Assembly (NCBI GenBank): GCA_013407085.1
Contig: JACCGJ010019670.1
Coordinates: 1 to 64,000 of the forward strand
Length of the DNA: 64,000 nt
Origin: Atriophallophorus winterbourni
Lineage: Eukaryota > Platyhelminthes > Trematoda > Plagiorchiida > Microphallidae
Direction: 5' to 3'
The notes beneath the pieces were generated by a model. The model saw only the letters and a program-made list of their open reading frames with translations. It had not been told where the DNA came from and did not search any database. Within the stretch, counting starts at the first letter, position 1; each line of letters opens with the position of its first letter. Positions 10,290 through 24,000 of the stretch are shown here, one piece after another. The translations under genes and the position numbers were made by a program.

Positions 10290-11400
10290 CAGTGTAGGCG
10301 GCGCTGTCGTAGTAGGGTGAACATGTTCTGTAGATCAGCCTTAAAAGGCATTTCAGCATTCGTTATTTTGCTCATCCACGATATGTTCAAGATACGACGG
10401 ATGCTTCGTAAGTGGAAGGCATCCAGCTTCTATTTGTGTTTTGCGTGGATGATCCAGGCGTCAATGTTGTACAGTAAAGCATCTAGAACGCACACGCTGT
10501 ATAGCATCATCCATGTCTTCATGGAACCTGCAGAAAATCACCAGTATCCGCAGCTTTTTAGATACCAAAACTATTTTCTGTCAAATAGTCATTTGTACAC
10601 CGCCTGTCTGCTGATTCTTATTTCTAGTTGCTCTGAGGAGTCGTAAGTTTTAATCTGTTGGCATACCTTTGAAATTCAAGAACGCTGACCGTTTTTCATC
10701 CAAGACAGTAGTCATCTCAGAAGCGTTTGCTTCGAACCGGCCGCTAGTTCGAGCTTCCTTCCAACCATAGGTGGAAAAAGCAACTTGACGATTCCCAGTT
10801 TTCAGAGGCTGAATTTGGTGGACTTGTTCAGTTGAACTCCGTTTTGAAAGCTTCTTCAAATCGCACAGTAAGATTGGGTTCGCACATACGACTGACGTCA
10901 ATCCTCAAGTTATCAGTCCATTTGACGCGGTAAAATCTAGTCTGGTGAAACTTCCGTTTTGCACAAACTAGTGAATGGTTAGTGTCTCAGGCTGCGCTTT
11001 GATATGATTTTGTGAGGAATACACTTCCTATATTAGTGCGTCTAACAAGAATAAGATCATGCTGATGCCAATGCTTCGACCAAGGATGTTTCCAAGAGAC
11101 TTTATGCTGCGGTTTTGTTTGAAAGAATGTGTTAGTGAGACAAAGACTGAACGGTGTGCACAGCTTTAAAAGGCGTTGTCCATTATTGTTTTATCTACCT
11201 ACTCCAAAATTTACTAGGTAGTTTGGCTAGCACTCGTGATCTGCAACAACTGTGGCATTGAAATCACCAAATACCACTACACAGTTAATCATGGACACGC
11301 TTTTAAGGACTGTTGCGAAGTTATGATAAAAAAGTCTTTTTCAGCATGCGTCGCCGAGAGCGTCGGCGCATAACCCTTGAACAAAGTAATGTTACCAGTA
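10290..11400 (-). pseudogene. FADDA-type LINE remnant with internal deletion
   Basis: On the minus strand, 10650-10900 gives the linker before the reverse transcriptase (ASEMTTVLDEKRSAFLNF), closely matching 45490-45560. About 10985-11100 matches 45107-45230 in reverse. At 10290-10400 the frame jumps to the C-terminal block MFTLLRQRRLHWLGH. The whole palm and catalytic region is missing. Confidence 0.7.
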
Positions 11401-11836
11401 CTGCATTTCAGATTTAAAATCCAAATCCGTTCTCACCTTCTGCTGCTTCGTTCTGCTACTTATAGTAGGCTGTTTCGCAGGCCAAATCCAACTTCATGCA
11501 GCCGAGCCTTTTCTTTTCCAAAAATATGTAATCTCTTTCTGTCAGCATACCAGTGTCTGGTATTTGCGTCTCATGCTGGGCAGAAACAACGAACTTCAGC
11601 CTTTTTAGCTTATTGTTAGTAACAGGTGATTTTAATACGCCTCTGAAATTTGAGACATCGTTATGAAATGCAGAAAACATGGACCGGACGTTTCAGAGCT
11701 GATCTATGATGGTTAGTAATTCGTTTCGCTGGTGCGGAAAAATAGAATCTCGTTTTTGGTTGGTTCCGAATCTCCATGCACCCAATGAGGACGTGGTGAG
11801 ACGGCACCTGGAGGCTGCCCAGCTTGAGGCGGGCGG

Positions 11837-12040
11837 TGTATGAAAGCACAATCCTGATCCAGGCAAAGTGCCACAGAGTCAGAGACTGCACGTGGGCTAT
11901 GTTACTGTCAGGTTGCCCAGGCCGAGACAGATATGAGAAAGGAAAATAGAAATGGTAGTGTGACTCCAGTGTGTTTCCGCGCGCAGCTAACTACCGGTGG
12001 CCAACCAATGTAGCACGGTGTTAGCCGTGCTACGGCAGTC
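11837..12040 (+). repeat. hpSINE, near full-length copy
   Basis: Head, linker, long hairpin (degraded to GGTAGTGTG/CTAACTACC) and the block CCAATGTAGCACGGTGTTAG. It is followed by a short (CAT)n run. Confidence 0.85.
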
Positions 12041-12262
12041 GGGCATCATCATCATCATCATGAAGCACATGTCTGGAGCCAGACAAAGTGCCAAGCAATA
12101 TGAAGCAGGAAAAGCAGATAAGCAAGCGCGTGGAAAAGGGAAAGCAGGCAAGCGGAATACGCAAAAGCAAATGCACAAAAAACAGCTTGTTTTTGTAGTT
12201 TCACTGCATGCGATTTTTTGGGTTTTTTGTTTTTTTATGTAAAATAATACCGAATAAAAAAA

Positions 12263-13130
12263 TTATGACACACATAATAAAATACACTGGCGCCACTGAC
12301 TTCGGTTTGTAGCCATATCGCGTATGGTTTCCAGGCAACTATTAGGTGGAGCTTTTGGACCCCACCCAGGCAAACGAATACGCCCAACTGAGCCTAGCGC
12401 TACGGTGAGTTTCTTCATCCCAACGCGCCACGTCATGGGCTGGCCACCCGATCTTTTCTCCCAGCTTCTGTCAGGCTCTGCGAATAAGGCGCGGTACGGT
12501 AAACGGTGAGTAGGCATTCTTAATACATGTCCCAACCATCGCAAGCGAGCAAGCATCAGCCTTTCTCTCAGTCCGTGGCCACCTGGTCCTAACACCCGCT
12601 TGCAGACATCTAAATTTGTAACACGATGCTGCCACCGAATGCGAGCAATTCTACGCAGGCAACGGGTATCAAAAACAGAAAGCCGACGGACATCTTCCGC
12701 TCGGATAGACCAGGTTTCGCAGCCATAAAGGAGTGTAGCACGCACCACTGCGTTGTACACTCGGCCTTTATAATGGAGTGAAACATCGCGTCGGCGCCAC
12801 ATGGGGCGAAGGTTAGCAAACGCAGCACCCGCTTTGCGAACACGATGTAAGATCTCGTCCTCGACACAACCTCCAGCGGAGATACAACTGCCAAGGTAAA
12901 CAAAGCTGCCGACCAATTCAAGATTGACATCGCACACAGTTAGGTTTGGAAGAGAGCCGCTCCAATCCTGGGTAAGTGTTTTACACTTTTTAGGCGCAAA
13001 GCACATGCCATACCTTGAAGCTTCAAGTGCCAGGCGGTCCAGGGCTTGTTGCATTATATGAGGGTCATCTCCCAGAAGTGCGATGTCATCGGCATACTCT
13101 ATATCGGTCGCTCGCTCACCCGGCAGAAGT
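12263..13130 (-). pseudogene. YADDIA-type non-LTR reverse transcriptase, C-terminal half
   Basis: A 263-codon uninterrupted minus-strand frame (12263-13054) starts just after the catalytic box, which reads E-Y-A-D-D-I-A in the flanking sequence near 13085. It covers FVYLGSCISAGG, TLLYGCETWSIRAEDVRRL, RIRWQHRVTN, ARLRWLGHVLRM and ATNRSQWRQC, the usual thumb-to-C-terminal order of flatworm LINE polymerases. The endonuclease, fingers and palm start are missing, so this is a truncated, non-autonomous copy. Related copies are at 13795-14790 and 17940-19216. The frame is well kept, so the truncation may be fairly recent. Confidence 0.8.
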
Positions 13131-13134
13131 TCAA

Positions 13135-13794
13135 CAAGTTCAAGTCGGCCATAGCTTTTAATCGGTATCTGCTGCTTCCCGTGTTATTACCTACAGAAGC
13201 GAAATGGAGTGTCCTCTATATTGGTGCGTTGTGATGTACGACAGGGCAGTTCAGTATCGAGAACTAGCTGTTGCGCATGCAGCAAGTGATCCCTCTCCAC
13301 AGCACCATTGGAACCAAAGGAACAGCAAGGCTGATACATTTGGGCCACGATGTCGTCGCAGAAATTGCCATTACGGAGTTGAAAACAACTTCGGACTGCC
13401 TAACGGAAATCCAACTCCGGATTTTCCTTGAAGTTGACTCCTAAAGCCTTTTCAATGACTGGATATAGCTACAAGACAGTGGAGTATTGAAATAAGAGTT
13501 TTTCCTTCCCTTAATTTGACCGCCTTTATGAACTTACGAGATCCACCATCCCGAAACAAACTGGATTTGAGGGGCCAGTCAGCCACCTTCACACCTCCCC
13601 TGTCAGTAAAAGCAGTTCTCCGGGTCAAAGGACTACGAAAGCAGACCAGGAGCTGGACTTGGTTGTCGGAGGCTATATAAGGTAGGTGTTATTAGAGCAT
13701 TTTTGGAAATGGGAGCCTATCCCGCAAACCGCTCCGGCTATGAAAATCTAGGAATCAGTATATGTCGCCAATGTGTCGATCAATTAAGTCTCTC
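13135..13794. other. Mostly unassigned sequence
   Basis: No splice-flanked coding stretch was seen. Only short chance frames occur, with a GC-richer patch near 13560-13680 of unknown origin. Confidence 0.4.
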
Positions 13795-14790
13795 ATTTCC
13801 CGGCTTCCCATTCAATAAAGCGCATCTGTCCAACCTTATTTAGAACAAAAGTAAGCCACTCCACGGCACATTTGCACGTTAATGACTATCTACCAGCCAT
13901 TTTATCAGCCCATAGCATATGACGCCTAGAGCGCTCGATGTGATAACCGTTCAGACCTCATGTACAGGATATGTTCCAACAAGCCAAGAAGACATCGGAT
14001 GATCGCTGTCTGAAGACATGTAATGCAGCTCACTAAGGCGCGGCGTTGAACTTACAGTTCCAAATGCGGTTGCCACTAAACTTGTATAATCCAGTACAAA
14101 AGGCGAAGGCCACCCGCCCAACCGGTGAACTTTCGCTCAAACTGGTTCGTAAAGCACTACTATCATTACTTAAGTGGAGCAGATAGTTCCCTTTAAGCTC
14201 AAGTTTACATCACGTTTATTTCAGATGCACTTGTCGGTCGTAAAAGACCACAGCTCTTTCAGACTTTATTTCCTCCTCAATTCCTGAGACCACCCGATTT
14301 CCGACTAGTTAAATAACTCTGCATGATTGCTAACTATAACATTTATAGCTAATTATGATAATTGGCTTTATTAGTTCTGAAGGAGAAGCTTACACTTACT
14401 CGGAGAAAAATATAGCCCATAATTAAACGTTGGATAAATATAGGGTCTTGGTCAAGTAAGCTAATAACATCAACATAATCTCAGTCCATAACACGCCCAC
14501 CGGGAAGGAGCTAAACGCAATCCGTGGAGAAACTGTTAGAGCACTTCAGAGGACGTCTTCGACAGCGAAGTTGAACAAGAGTGAAGAACTTGGATAGTCT
14601 TGTCTTACACCTACAGTGCTGTGGAGTGACGGTGGAAAGTTACCAAACGCCCTAACCCTCCATATGAGATGAGCATATAAGTCCTTCAAGATGGCGATAT
14701 ACTTTGGTGGGATTTTATTGCAGATAAGCAGTTTCAAAAGGTGGATGTGTCAACCAACTCGAAAGCCGCTTGGATGTTCATGATCACCAT
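13795..14790 (-). pseudogene. YADDIA-type LINE reverse transcriptase, heavily decayed
   Basis: On the minus strand, 14546-14737 reads NKIPPKYIAILKDLYAHL and GVRQDYPSSSLLFNFAVEDV, matching 18810-19000, where the intact motif is GVRQGCPISPFLFNF. Further down, 13795-14100 parallels 18050-18310. Internal deletions remove the catalytic box. Confidence 0.65.
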
Positions 14791-14874
14791 TCGTCGATAC
14801 AGGTAACTGTTTCCTAACAACTAAAGCAGAACGAACATATGACGCACAGATCTCTATTCGGGTCGAAAACCAAT

Positions 14875-15006
14875 TTACCCTTCGCGTAATGTGGCCTTCC
14901 GGATAAAAGTTAGTCCGTGAAGAAGTATAACAACCAGTATCTTAGCTACTAGTGGAATATCGCACGATAGTTGCTGCATTCGTTTTGTGGGCATTTCGCA
15001 TGGGCA
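14875..15006 (-). CDS. UBE2J1: UBE2J1 putative last exon (tail anchor)
   Basis: Following ACAG at 15010-15007, 43 codons in the matching phase read MPTKRMQQLSCDIP, then the hydrophobic run LVAKILVVILLHGLTFI and a basic end RKATLREG before TAA. A single C-terminal membrane helix is what this enzyme needs. The acceptor has a poor pyrimidine tract, so the start could instead be at GAATGCAG/CAACTA, and the exon itself is unproven. Confidence 0.42.
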   Translation of the reverse strand, partial: CPCEMPTKRMQQLSCDIPLVAKILVVILLHGLTFIRKATLREG

Positions 15007-18000
15007 CTGTCTGTATCTAATCGAGATTCTGACTCTCAAACCATATCGTTTTCCCCTCACGCGTGAGCAGCTATTTTGCCTTGCGGAGCTTGGCGTCAAA
15101 CTGGAAATAAAATAAGCCCACAATAACGGAGCGAAAAACTATTTCGCTTCACCTGGAAGGAGAGAGACAATGTGTTTGTCTGAGGGTAAGTCAGTGAGAC
15201 CTGAAAAATAAGGGTATACTGCATACATTCGTAGGTAATACGGAAACTATCTGTGGCCATCTTTAATGGAAATTATTGATTGTTGGTCATATACAGAGTA
15301 AGGCACGAAAGTGCATTCCTTGCGCGGATGTGCAGTCGTGTAGTACTGCCCGTATTGCGTAACTAACATTGTGCGAAATTGATTTGCTAGCGGTACTGAG
15401 CTGCATGTGAAAACATGCTGGAGTCTCAATACTACTTTTATTTTTTCATATCTACCTAGGCCTGGAAAACCTGACAGTATCTTAGCCCACGTGCAGTCTC
15501 TGATTGTGTGGCACTTTGCCTAAATCAGGCTTGCGATATGACCCATCGTAGAAAACAAAAATGGAATTAAAGTGCGGGCAATCAACTAAACCGAAAACCA
15601 AGTAAGCGAGTTGAATCGCGTTGCGAAGGCGACAGACAGCTCACCTCGCGTATTTGCCGAAGCCACTCCGTGAACGAGAGCGGGACACGTTGGCCTGAAG
15701 AAGTTGGCACAGCTGTGCAAGTAGAGGTCCCCGTGGAAACGCCGGCAATCGTATCGGCTACTCCCATAGGCTGACTCATCATAAAGGGTGACGGGTGATA
15801 GACCGGATAGCATAGCCAATACGCGACTCCATATGGTAAAGTGGTGGATGGGGTGGTTGTAGTGTTGATAACCGGAAATGCATTCGACTGAGGTGAGCTA
15901 GACGAATGCGAGACCGTGTGAGGAATTGGGGGAGCAAGCGTGTCCGCATTGTCGGATACAATGGGGTTTTGAATGACCTCGGATGAAGCTGTGGGTATCT
16001 CTTTGACGAGTTGTTCTCCATCCCCTTCACCCTGTGGAGATACGGAAGGGATGCAAGATGATGGATTCAAAAGGGGGGCGGATAAATGATAGATGAATCA
16101 ACAGTGCCATTCTACTGTAAGGTCAAAATAAGTGTACACGGTTTAGTATGGCAGACCATGTTACATATGAAGGTGAGTTAAGTAGGGATTTATCAGAACA
16201 CAAAACTGCATATATTAATGCAGAAAAGTATGTGAGAATATTTTAGGAACTGTATGTTCGAAGTAATGAGTGTGTGGTGGAACATTAAACGCAAATCTGG
16301 CCACATATAGTAGAAGTTAGGAAAGTGATAAAAAATACCTTCGTTGTTAATTCATTTCGATCGTCAAACGGCCAGCATGGCCTTAGCCATCTAGTTGACA
16401 TGCACCATTACATACATAGCCGATTCGATTAGTACCATGTCAGTAACCCCTTTTACTAAAATTGCGTTCTGGACGCATTAGGGGGCACGATACAAAGCCA
16501 GCTAACTTTTCTACGGTGGGTGGTCCGGTAAGGTGTTTAAATACTCCACCTCGAGCAACCGATCCATCGCTCATTATGTCTACCACAAATATGCACGGAT
16601 GTGCAATCGTGCAATACTTTGTGCTGTGCGGCTAACATCGTGCTAAATTGATTGGCCAGAGGTAGTGAGCTGCATGCTGAAACAGACTGGTGTCTCACTA
16701 CCATTTCCTGTTATTTTTCTTCCTCATATCTGTCTAGGCCTGGGCCACCTGACAGTATCTTAGTCCACGTGCAGTCTCTGACTGTGCGGCACTTTGCCTG
16801 GATCAGGCTTGTGCTTTCATACCATACCATACCACCCTGTTTACCTTCCAGCCATCTGTTGCGTTACAATTCGAACCCCGAGGGCGATGTGTTAATCAAC
16901 ATTAACGACCCCCGATTCTCACAAGAAAAGGGAACACACCCATTGGTCACAAGTTTATCACGAACATGATGAAAAACAAGAAACCAATCTTGTTGTCGGA
17001 CTTTTGAGCGTTTCTCAACTGGCACTCTGAAAAAATGAACTTTTCCCCTCTAAAATGGGAAGCTATTAGATTTGAGCTATGCAGACGATGCAATTTCTCT
17101 CTTGCATTCTATCAAGGATGCCCAATTTTAGTTTCATCATTTGGAGTGCTTTTGCAAAGTTCTGTTTCGTTTGCTTCGTGTTAATGAACACAGTTTATTC
17201 AAGTCTATGCAGCTAACCCAACGCTAAATTATTTGCTACCGGTAGTGAGCTACATGCGGAAACAGCTAGAGTCTCACTGCCAGTTCTATTTTCCTACATT
17301 CTACCTACTCATCTGCATTACCGGTGGCACGTTAGGGAGTATTTGGCGAGATAGCGTCGGAAGCACATTGTCGTTCACGAATCGCATCTGGTCAGCATGT
17401 GACACCACGATCACCAGAAATCAGATGCACACTTTCATGCAACTCGGGTCAAGGTCAACGCCGCATAGAGATAATAATAATAACGAACCATTACATTGAA
17501 AAAAACATGGTACAATGATCCTAAATCAACGCTGATATATAGAGAGAATTTGATGCCGATCGAAGCTGCATTCCGAAAAAACAACTTACACTGATTGATA
17601 TCTGAGGGACCGTTTCTAACGCCTCTTGTGTGACCGCTTTCGAAGCATCAGTGAGAGGTTGCAACAAATGCGCGATCGAACCACAGATATCGCACTTGTA
17701 ACTTTGTGATCTATAGGGGGAATGAAATCAGCTGCATGCAAAATGAACTAGATATGGAAATGTGCTAAAGATTTAGATATGCACAATCTAATACAGATAT
17801 GGTGCCGTTCAACAGAAACAATGAAATGTACAAAACGGGCAGGGAACAGCGATAAAAGAAAAGTGAATAATTTTTTGTCCATTTACACACGTCATTTTTT
17901 GAATTTTTTTGATTTTTGTTTTTTCAATATAGTTCATGACTAATAGAAAAAATGTCGTGGAAGAATAGAGATGATACACACTTTCCATTGATGTCGGTTA

Positions 18001-21000
18001 ATTGCTATCGTTGCCAATGTGTCGAGCCAAACACTCTCACCCTCTCCTGCACCCAATTTAGGCAAGTGCGCGCGTCCAACCTTGACTAAACCAGAAGTGA
18101 CCCTTTTCAAGCCACTCTTCCTTGTTAGTGGCTGGCCACCAGCCACTTTTTTCCGTCTGTACCAGCTGACGCATAAAGCGCTCGGCGTGGTAAGCGTTCG
18201 GGTTTCATGCGCAGGACGTGCCCCAACCAGCGGAGAAGACGTCGGTTAATGGCTAGTGTAGTTGCTTCCTAAGACGCGGCGCCTGACCTCAGAGTTGCAA
18301 ACGTGATGTTGCCACCGGGCGTGAGCAATCCTTCGCAGACAACGTTGGTCGAAGACATCAAGCTTCCTAACATCTTATGTCCAACATTCACTCCCGTATA
18401 GCAATACTGTCCTTACCGAGGTGGAATATATCTTTCCTTTAATACCCAAGCTCAAATCACGTCTCTTAAAGAAGCAATTAAGTTTAGTGAATGTCGGTTT
18501 GGCCTTAGCAATTCTGGACGTGATTTCCTTCTCTATCCGATCCCCAAAAACCACCAGACTTCCTAGGTATTTGAACTGCTCAACATGATCGAGAATCAGA
18601 TCATTTATAACAAAACTTGGCAGTTCACCAGATCAGTCCTGAAGGAGCACTTTACACTTGTTTCGCGAAACGAAGAGCCCATACTTAGATGCCTCCATTG
18701 CCATCATATCCAAAGCTTGTAGGATAAATGTTGGGTCTTCGACCAGTAAGGCAATATCATCAGCATAATTCAGGTCCATAACACGCCCACCTGGAAGGAG
18801 CTAGACGCCACCCGTGGAGAAACTACTAAGAGCACTCCGGAGGACGTCCTCGATGGCGAAGTTGAACAAGAACGGGGAGATTGGACAGCCTTGTCTTACA
18901 CCCGTAGTAGTGCTGAATGGCATTGAAAGGCTATCGTACGCCTCTACCATCACTAACGAGTGTGCGTATAAGTCCTTTAGGATAACGACGTACTTCGATG
19001 GGATTTCATTGCGAAGTAAGCACTTCCATATGGCTGATCTGTCAACCGAGTCAAAGGCGGCTCTAATATCAAGAACCACCACAATAGTAGGTGGTTGATA
19101 AAGGTGACGGTGTTCTTGCAACTGTCGCGGACACATCCGCGCCCTGGTCGAAAGACAGCTTGCTCTTTGCGCTTACGGATGAGTTTGTATGAAATCGCAA
19201 GCCTGGATAAAGGCAAAGTGCCACACAGTGTGAGGTTACGTGTGGGCTAAGATGCTGTCAGGTTGCCCAGGCCTAGGCAGGTATAAGGGAAAATGGCAGA
19301 GACCTTCCTGCGTGTTTCCACATGCAGCTCAGTACCAGTGGCAAATCGTTTTAGAACAAAGTCACTGGAGTAGCATGAAACGACTAAACAATTTCACATC
19401 CGTGCGTACGGGTGAGATTAGTTGACCAGAGTAAAAATCAGATGACTCAAACCTATGAGGTAACCGAGCCGGGCATATTTGAAGTTGAAAGAAAACAGGT
19501 GCGGTAGGTAAAACAATTTACAAGCTTTAGAAAAAATGTGTGAATTCCCAATCACCATTAAATTAAGAAGAAGAAGAACCATTAAATTAGGTTGGTTAAA
19601 CGAAATACATGGTTCAGATAAAGAATCTGTTGGGCAAGTAATGTTAAAATGTGGAAACGAACTCCCATTTATTCATTACATTCAAATTGCCTGACTCAGC
19701 TATGACAACGAATCCTCATCGGTCTAGCTATGCGCACACCTATGTTTCATTTGCTTTTTGTATGCTTTATAGACCCCCGCAAACCATTTTTCCGGAACTA
19801 ATATGTACTTTCACACGTTTAATTCGTTGTTTTATGAATGCAAACCAGATACACGTCCAAATGCACTCACTGGGCACTTGGAATTCTGTTCAACGTTTCA
19901 TTTCGGCCTTGGTCTGTTTCCCGACTAAGAACAACGCATCGATCGACATAACGCAACTAGTGTCTCTGTAACATCATCACCATCTGTTAGGAGGGCAAAG
20001 TTCAAAGTTATGACTGAAGATCAATTTCGATCGCTGATATTCGTCTGTGGGTTGCAGTCAGAGAAAGACCAAAACATTCGCACGAGACTATTGTCAAGAC
20101 GCGATCAAGACCCAAACATCAACATGATGTCAATCACAACCGAATGCCAGAGATGGCTAAATTTGAAGCGTGACACTGCGTTGGTCGAACAAAAGCCCTG
20201 CCAGAATGAGCCCGTGGTGTTAGCCGTCAAGCACCAAAGTAGCCGTTAGAATGATCAACGAGTTGATCAAGACGCCAAGCCCCCATCAAAGTGTTGGCAA
20301 TGTGGCGAATGGCATTCTGCGCGTTATTGCCCATTCAAGAAACACCGATGCCAGAGGTGCAACAGAAAGGAGCATAACGAAAATTACTTCCAGGCAAACT
20401 ATTTTGAGAAAACTGTGCTCAATGATTCCACACCAGTCCTATCCTGTTTTCGCTACCTTCAAAACCCCAGAAGATGGAAAGTCAGCGGAAGAAGAGCACA
20501 CTCAAATTAATTCCGCGGAATGCACACCAAGAAGGTGGGCCGATCGAAGACGTGTTCCAGTAACCCGCATGCAAGTGGATCCAAAACTGAAGTCTTACCA
20601 CAACCAAGCTAAATCGGGGAGGTGTTAGGAGGGCACCCACTTAACGAGTTCGCAACGGAGGAAAAATTGTTGTTGGGTGAGTCATGTTGTACTTCGGCAA
20701 CAAACTCCATGCTCATTAAAATTCAAATTGTCTGACAACCAAAATCCGTCGTTTCCAATATGCACCTTCCCACGATTATGATGTACCCTCACACGTTCGC
20801 TCTGTAGTTACATATAAATACAAACCATGTCCACGGTCCAACCCACTCACTGGGCCTTGGCCTTGGACTCTCGATCACAACGTTTCCATCCCGGTCTTTG
20901 TTCTGTTTTCCCTGGCTGTTGGTTAGAACAATGCAAATTGCGATAGACGCAACGACAGTCTCCTACTGCAACATCACCGACTCATCCTTATAACATATAT

Positions 21001-24000
21001 CTATATATATAGTATATATATGACATCAACACCGTGTCGTTATAACCTTTTTTGGTCAAGCGGAATCACTCTGATTATATTATGATATATATATATAGCA
21101 TCTTGTTGATATTTATGTGAAATGAAACGCATGAAGCTAAACATAGTGCTCCGCGGTTGGAGTGATTGTGTGTGGCCCGAAATGTTGTCAGGTTGAACGG
21201 GACAAGACGAATTCATGAGAATTGAACAACAGCGAGACTGCAACGTGTTCTTTAATGCAGCTCATTTAGTAAGGCGTTACCCATATAGTACACCGATTAA
21301 GCACCTTCGCACATTAGTACCTGGTACAACACAATTGTCTACCAATGTGTGGCACTTCTCGTAGACTAGACTTATGAGTTCATTAATACACACATGACAC
21401 AGCAGACTGAAAAAGGGCACAAAAAGCCTAGACTCTGGATGAGCACAGAAAGCGACAACTTTCAACCATTCAATTGACCGGAACTATACAAAACATTAGG
21501 TAATTGTTGCGGAGAACAAACTACAACTAAGTGACTTGCGACAGAGTAAAACAGTTGACAAAAGGTCTTAAGAATAGAGTGATACCAGGAGAAAAATCAG
21601 AAATTTAACTCACTTAAGTGCCAACTGTTTGCGTTCATCACCGGATAGTTCCAACGACCCTACAGCTCCAACACCTGGTGTTGGCATGAAGCCGATGATG
21701 GCTAGCAAAGCAGTGCGAATAGACCAAGAGGGTCGCCAAGATTCCGGGTGGTAGCCTGAGATGCTCAAGCATATTTTACGATGAATCTCAAATCGTCCGT
21801 TTGGCTGCAACCAATTCGAAGAGAAATAATTTGTGACATTTCAATGCGAAACAAAATCTAGGGATATATTAGACAATAAATTTTGAAACAATAAAGCGCT
21901 AGTTCTAATAACAACATAGACTTTGAGCTTAAATAAGCTTTAATAGAAGACGGAACATTGTCGATGATTAAAGCGTATAAATAGATTTCAAATCCACATC
22001 ACCATGGCAGGCTAAATTAGGTTGGAGCAAGAAGAGGCCTATTGACGTTAGTTTTCTCCTAACTAGTGAAAATATAGCACCACAAATCTGGCAAGTAGCA
22101 TATAGCCGTCACTTGAGTAGCTACGTTCAAACGTTCAAAAAAGCATGACACGTTTGACTGTCCGGAAAATTCACAGGGCCGCATTCCGATGGCATCAGCA
22201 CGACACCTATCGGACAGTCGTTCTTTCAACAACAGATAATGTGTATGTATGTATGTATGAAAGCACAAGCCTGATCCAGACAAAGTGCCGCACAGTCAGA
22301 CTGCACGTGGGCGAAGATAATGTCAGGTTTCCCAGGCCTAGACAGACATTGGAAAGATTGTTTCGAGGGTGACAAAAGTTTGATTTGGTTGAAGTGAATT
22401 ATGGCTGTGTTTGTTGGTACAGGTCTCACAAGGTCGCGGTCTTTCAGTAGACATCTAGAAACGTTTGACTAATCTTGAAAGTTGTCGATGGAAGGCTTCT
22501 TATTATGCATAGCAGTGAAGGCTACAAAGAAATTGTCATTCTGACATTACTCTATTTGTTCACAAAATTTGATTGAAAGCACGTTATTCTTCAGGCCAGA
22601 GCGCATCACCTGCATTCATGCTACTACATATCCAGTATTATTTTCCAGACCGACATCACCCCATATACTTATGCATATGTATGTATTGGCATATTCTTAT
22701 TTCAGGACAGAATTTGGTACTCGCTAATGATGTAATATAATCCGTGGTAATGAAAGAAGCAGTAGTTAAGAGCGCGATAATAAGCAACAGGGAAATAGTC
22801 TACATATGTTGTGTTTAATGGGCACACAAGTAAAATTGAACTCAAGAAGTGTTGCATCATCGCGGATTTGGTGCTAACGTAAAGGGATACATGAATTTCC
22901 CACTGTTTTCTTTTCATTAACTTATAGTCAATCAATTCAGAGCATCAGTGAAAAACACCTGCGACCTGACACGGTGGTATAACAGAAAAAACACTGCCCA
23001 CACAATAATATCGAGCCCACCGATCGAACGAAGCGTCACCTATTTGTCAGCCACATTCAGCTGTGTGGTGTACAACAGTGCCTGAAAGGGTACCTCTGCA
23101 ACATTGATGCGGAAATGGGTCCATGAAAGTGAAAAGAATTCGAGGTCACGTTTAAATACCGAACCTTGTGATCCACTCGATTTGTTAACCGAGAAAGGGA
23201 CGTTGGTCAGCATTAGGAAAAATGAGAATCATGAATTGTTATCGCGAATTCCATGCACATAATCAATCTTGTAAAGGATCCATAGAGAATTTTGTGTCTG
23301 TGAAATGTCCGGATGCGGTAAATCATTTGCTTTCCCTTCTATACACGTTAAGTGACATGTTAGCTGAGTGACCAGTCGATGTGCGTTCTATCGAGACGGT
23401 GGTTCACTTTGCTTACGCATGGGCAAATTGAGAACAAATGAACAAATGAAATGAACAAAAATTAAATCAAATTATCTATCTCTAAATTTAGGAGTGAGGC
23501 AAAACTTGTATGAAAGCACAAGCCTGATCTACGCAACGTGCCGCACAGTCCGAGACTGCACGTGGGCTGAAATAATATCAGGTTGCCCAGGCCTAGACAC
23601 AACCAGAAAAGAATTCGTTGCCAGGAGAAGAGCACAAGCCAGATCAGGTTTTGAATAAGCTCAAGAGTTCTAGCAAGATCAGTCACAATGCACGATGTCT
23701 CACAACAAACCGCGATCTTTAAAAGCGAACGAAAGCGAAATCAACTGTTCGTAATCGTTTGCATCCTTCGACATCAGCGTAGCAGCAGCAATAATGAAAA
23801 ATTAACGACAGCGACATTGGATTTCATCTTGCGAAAGTTGCAGACAGAAGATTATCTCCATAATTGGATAGTGGATAATATCAAACGCATCTTTCTCTTT
23901 CAGGCAGATGTATGTATGTGTGAAAGCACAAGCCTGTTGTTTGTTGTGCGGCCTTTAAATCAGCTGTGCGTAAAATTATTTTTCCGCACCTTTTAATTTT

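Noticed and set aside
16652..16969. Recurring frame reading YLSRPG(Q/P)PDSILAHVQ and TVRHFAWIRLVLSYHT on one strand of many loci
   Set aside because: It is the translation of the hpSINE head in reverse. It appears only because the repeat recurs; there is no constant start, stop or domain, and many copies break it.
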